DNA of 64,000 bases from the NCBI GenBank assembly GCA_964023205.1, contig OZ026847.1, forward strand, positions 4,276,819-4,340,818, read 5' to 3'. Position numbers and translations under genes: made by a program. This DNA is from Lutraria lutraria (taxonomy: Eukaryota > Mollusca > Bivalvia > Venerida > Mactridae). Positions 62,101 to 64,000 of this stretch are shown here, one piece after another; position 1 is the stretch's first letter, and the number at the start of each line of letters is the position of its first letter. The notes below the pieces were generated by a model that saw only the letters and a list, made by a program, of their open reading frames with translations, was not told the origin of the DNA and made no database searches.

Positions 62101-62290
62101 ACAAACACCGAGGAGATCCGATTGATATAGAAACCGCACGTTAATGTCAACTTCTCCACGTGATTGTGGTTAGGGGACGAACGACCCTAGACGCAATGTC
62201 CGGTGTACTTATTTTTTAAAGTTATGACGGTCAGAAGTTTAAAATGAGAACTGTCACACACTTACATGTTGTAAGGATAAGATTACAACA
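59180..62290. other. Intergenic DNA with repeats
   Basis: No supported gene. 59810-59990 is a CGTTAAATGTCGC-type repeat: CATCGCCGTTAAATGTCGCA on the left, then CATTTCAAGGCGTTGCGACA on the right. An upstream exon of the PLAC8-like gene could lie here, but no candidate has the required phase with confidence. 61830-61865 plus 62088-62125 match 34080-34150 in reverse, with about 220 bp in between. Confidence 0.45.
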
Positions 62291-62297
62291 GTCAATT

Positions 62298-62400
62298 TGT
62301 CTTGGGTTCGACGCTATTTTTCAAGGACATTTTGATGAAAAGTTATAAGGCGGCCGGTTCACCTAACCAGTTTTCCTGGACTCATTGGACTGTATCCTGC
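62298..62400 (-). mobile_element. SINE body fragment
   Basis: GGGTTCGACGCTATTTTTCAAG, GGCCGGTTCACCTAACCAG and TTTTCCTGGACTC occur in the family order. No head is present. Confidence 0.5.
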
Positions 62401-62763
62401 CGTAATAAGACTATATACTTTATGGAACAATTCGAACTCATTGCAATGTTAACATATGTTTGTGAGCGTGTGTAAGGGTGATCAAGCGTGTATATGATTT
62501 CACACCATGAACTGTTACATCTGTTCGGATTTACGGGTTATATCAATAAAACACTTGCCAAGAAATATTAACATTCAGATAAACCGTACCTTTTGCTGAC
62601 TCACCACACATTATAGTTCATTAGTGCTTTATAGACGGTAAAGTTGTTGTATGCGTCTTATCTGTCTAACGTCAATATACAAATAAAATAGTAAACAATA
62701 AATCCCATCTTAGCTCAATCATACCCCCTCCCCCTCAAGGAAAGCATGTTTCTCCACATTAAT

Positions 62764-62964
62764 TACTGTATAAGTGGCTAAGTTCGCGTCGTGGAAATGT
62801 TCGCGTTTTTCTACTAGAGAAAATTTTTGACCACACAAATGATGTTTGTTTTTTATCATTTAACGTCGATCAGAATTTTTTTCGCGAATATTTATGAACT
62901 CGAAATGCATGGAGTTTCAAATTCGCGAACATTTCGACATGCGATGATATCCCTTTATACAGTA
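62764..62964. mobile_element. 201-bp MITE, TACTGTATAA ends
   Basis: TACTGTATAAGTGG on the left and CCCTTTATACAGTA on the right form a 10-bp perfect inverted end. Just inside, AAATGTTCGCG and CGCGAACATTT are also inverted. Confidence 0.7.
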
Positions 62965-62969
62965 TAGTT

Positions 62970-63710
62970 TACAAGTAACCAAAAAAATATTTATTTCAAC
63001 TTACATTGTAGTTGCCTATAATGCAAATGATGCTGTACTATATAAGCGTAAGGAAAGTTTATAATCTACACTATAATTATACATAAGTTACACATTAACG
63101 AGCATATAAGAAAATACATGCATGTCAGAATAGTAAATATTTATTTTTAAGACAGAAAATAAGCCTATATGACTTCAAAACTCGAAATTACTCTTCAACG
63201 TAGAGGCAAACTTTATTACGAACTCTTGAGCATGTAATTAACTAAGCTTATTTCAGTAAAGATATAAAATTGTTACATTTACTTCTGTTAAAAAATGTCT
63301 TTCAATTATGCGTATGAAAGTTGCATAATTATGGATAATTGACTACGGAACATTACATAAAGACTTTATAGAGAAAATATAATCTGTTTATATTCGATAA
63401 AAGCTTTGTGGCACATGCACACTGTTAAAAGGTTAAGAAATATATCGTTTTTTGGGGGTTGAACAGTGTTTGTTTCAGACAGATGTTGTGTGCATATTTC
63501 TGTGTTCTGTGTGTTACGGTCTGAACAAACATCGATTGAAAATGCATGGTACGAAAACTAATGTACTGCAAGTTGTATTGTTTTCCGGAAATAATTTCGT
63601 CATTATATTCACGAAAGTTTTTTTTACTTGCTCATGTGCGTGAGGAGAATATTTAGACATGGTTATATATTACTATGTTCTAAGCAATATCTTAAACGCG
63701 TCAGTAAATG
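62970..63710. other. Intergenic DNA, no gene seen
   Basis: AT-rich. A 63-codon open frame near 63452-63643 has no recognisable content and is not called. Confidence 0.45.
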
Positions 63711-63716
63711 CCAGTA

Positions 63717-63874
63717 CAGTCAAACCTGTAAACAAAGGATATCCTTAAGAAGGACATAGATGACCTTTGATGACAGGTGGTATTTATTCAGATGTCATTT
63801 AGTTCGGAATAATCGATGTCAGTTTTAAAAGAATGGCTTTTATACGGAGGTGGCCGCTAACATAGGTTTGACTG
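63717..63874. mobile_element. 158-bp MITE with CAGTCAAACCT ends
   Basis: The left end is CAGTCAAACCTGT and the right end ACATAGGTTTGACTG, with TA before the left end. Same end type as 15958-16134. The inside shows GGTGGCCGCTAAC near the right edge, matching the 42860 copy in reverse. Confidence 0.65.
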
Positions 63875-64000
63875 CACAAAGTTAGTCATGTTTAACAAAA
63901 CATACCCATACTTCACACGAATATGAAGAAAGAGTCATTACAAATGTTTTGATAGACCGCTACCCACAGTCAGTGATATACATTAGATGAGTCTGTATAT

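Noticed and set aside
62063..62143. ATGGCGGCC start of a short open frame on the plus strand
   Set aside because: The 3' half is part of a dispersed repeat (matching 34080-34150 in reverse), and the frame ends after 26 codons without a convincing donor.

Overview
The window is AT-rich eukaryotic nuclear DNA with short, well-spliced exons (GT-AG), long introns and many short non-autonomous transposons. The repeat style (tRNA-headed SINEs, TA- and TTAA-flanked MITEs, and short motifs I associate with bivalve genomes) and the protein sequences suggest a marine mollusc, most likely a bivalve. I cannot name the species. No tRNA, rRNA or CRISPR feature is supported. Layout: 1-8.4 kb holds intergenic DNA with two decayed, transposon-like coding remnants, one per strand. 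8.4-16.8 kb (+) is a complete 12-exon gene for serine--pyruvate / alanine--glyoxylate aminotransferase (AGXT) with an N-terminal mitochondrial-type extension. 20.4-21.6 kb (-) is a single-exon gene for an unrecognised 397-residue protein. 29.4-30.8 kb (-) is a complete three-exon GABARAP (Atg8 family) gene of 117 residues. 
32-56 kb is the most unusual part. Two intact paralogous eight-exon genes on the minus strand (A, 34.7-42.1 kb; B, 45.8-52.9 kb) encode secreted proteins of about 656 and 658 residues. I do not recognise their function. Their sequence style resembles alpha/alpha-toroid (terpenoid-cyclase/prenyltransferase-like) proteins. They carry a PPDFDDT motif of the DXDD type and an EF-hand-like acidic loop. 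An extra last exon lies downstream of gene A and is in phase with its exon 7. A and B sit in a head-to-tail tandem duplication of about 11 kb. That duplication also copied the last exon of a neighbouring PLAC8/cornifelin-like gene, whose three recognisable exons lie at 55.9-59.2 kb (-). The copied exon is stranded at 45.0 kb. 
Comparing the two duplicates gives clean before/after views of transposon insertions: an 829-bp foldback element with a TTAA target duplication in intron 1 of B, and a roughly 0.5-kb element in intron 5 of A that recurs inverted at 53.8-54.2 kb. Elsewhere there are a 480-bp hAT-like MITE with an 8-bp target duplication, a 120-bp perfect palindrome with an 8-bp target duplication in the probable 3' UTR of the orphan exon, nested insertions, and a GC-rich patch near 57.9 kb. 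59.2-64 kb is intergenic with repeats. 
The genes are ordinary neighbours, not an operon. AGXT detoxifies glyoxylate, GABARAP acts in autophagosome formation, and the paralogue pair looks like a lineage-specific secreted family. All exon models come from reading splice sites and frames by eye.
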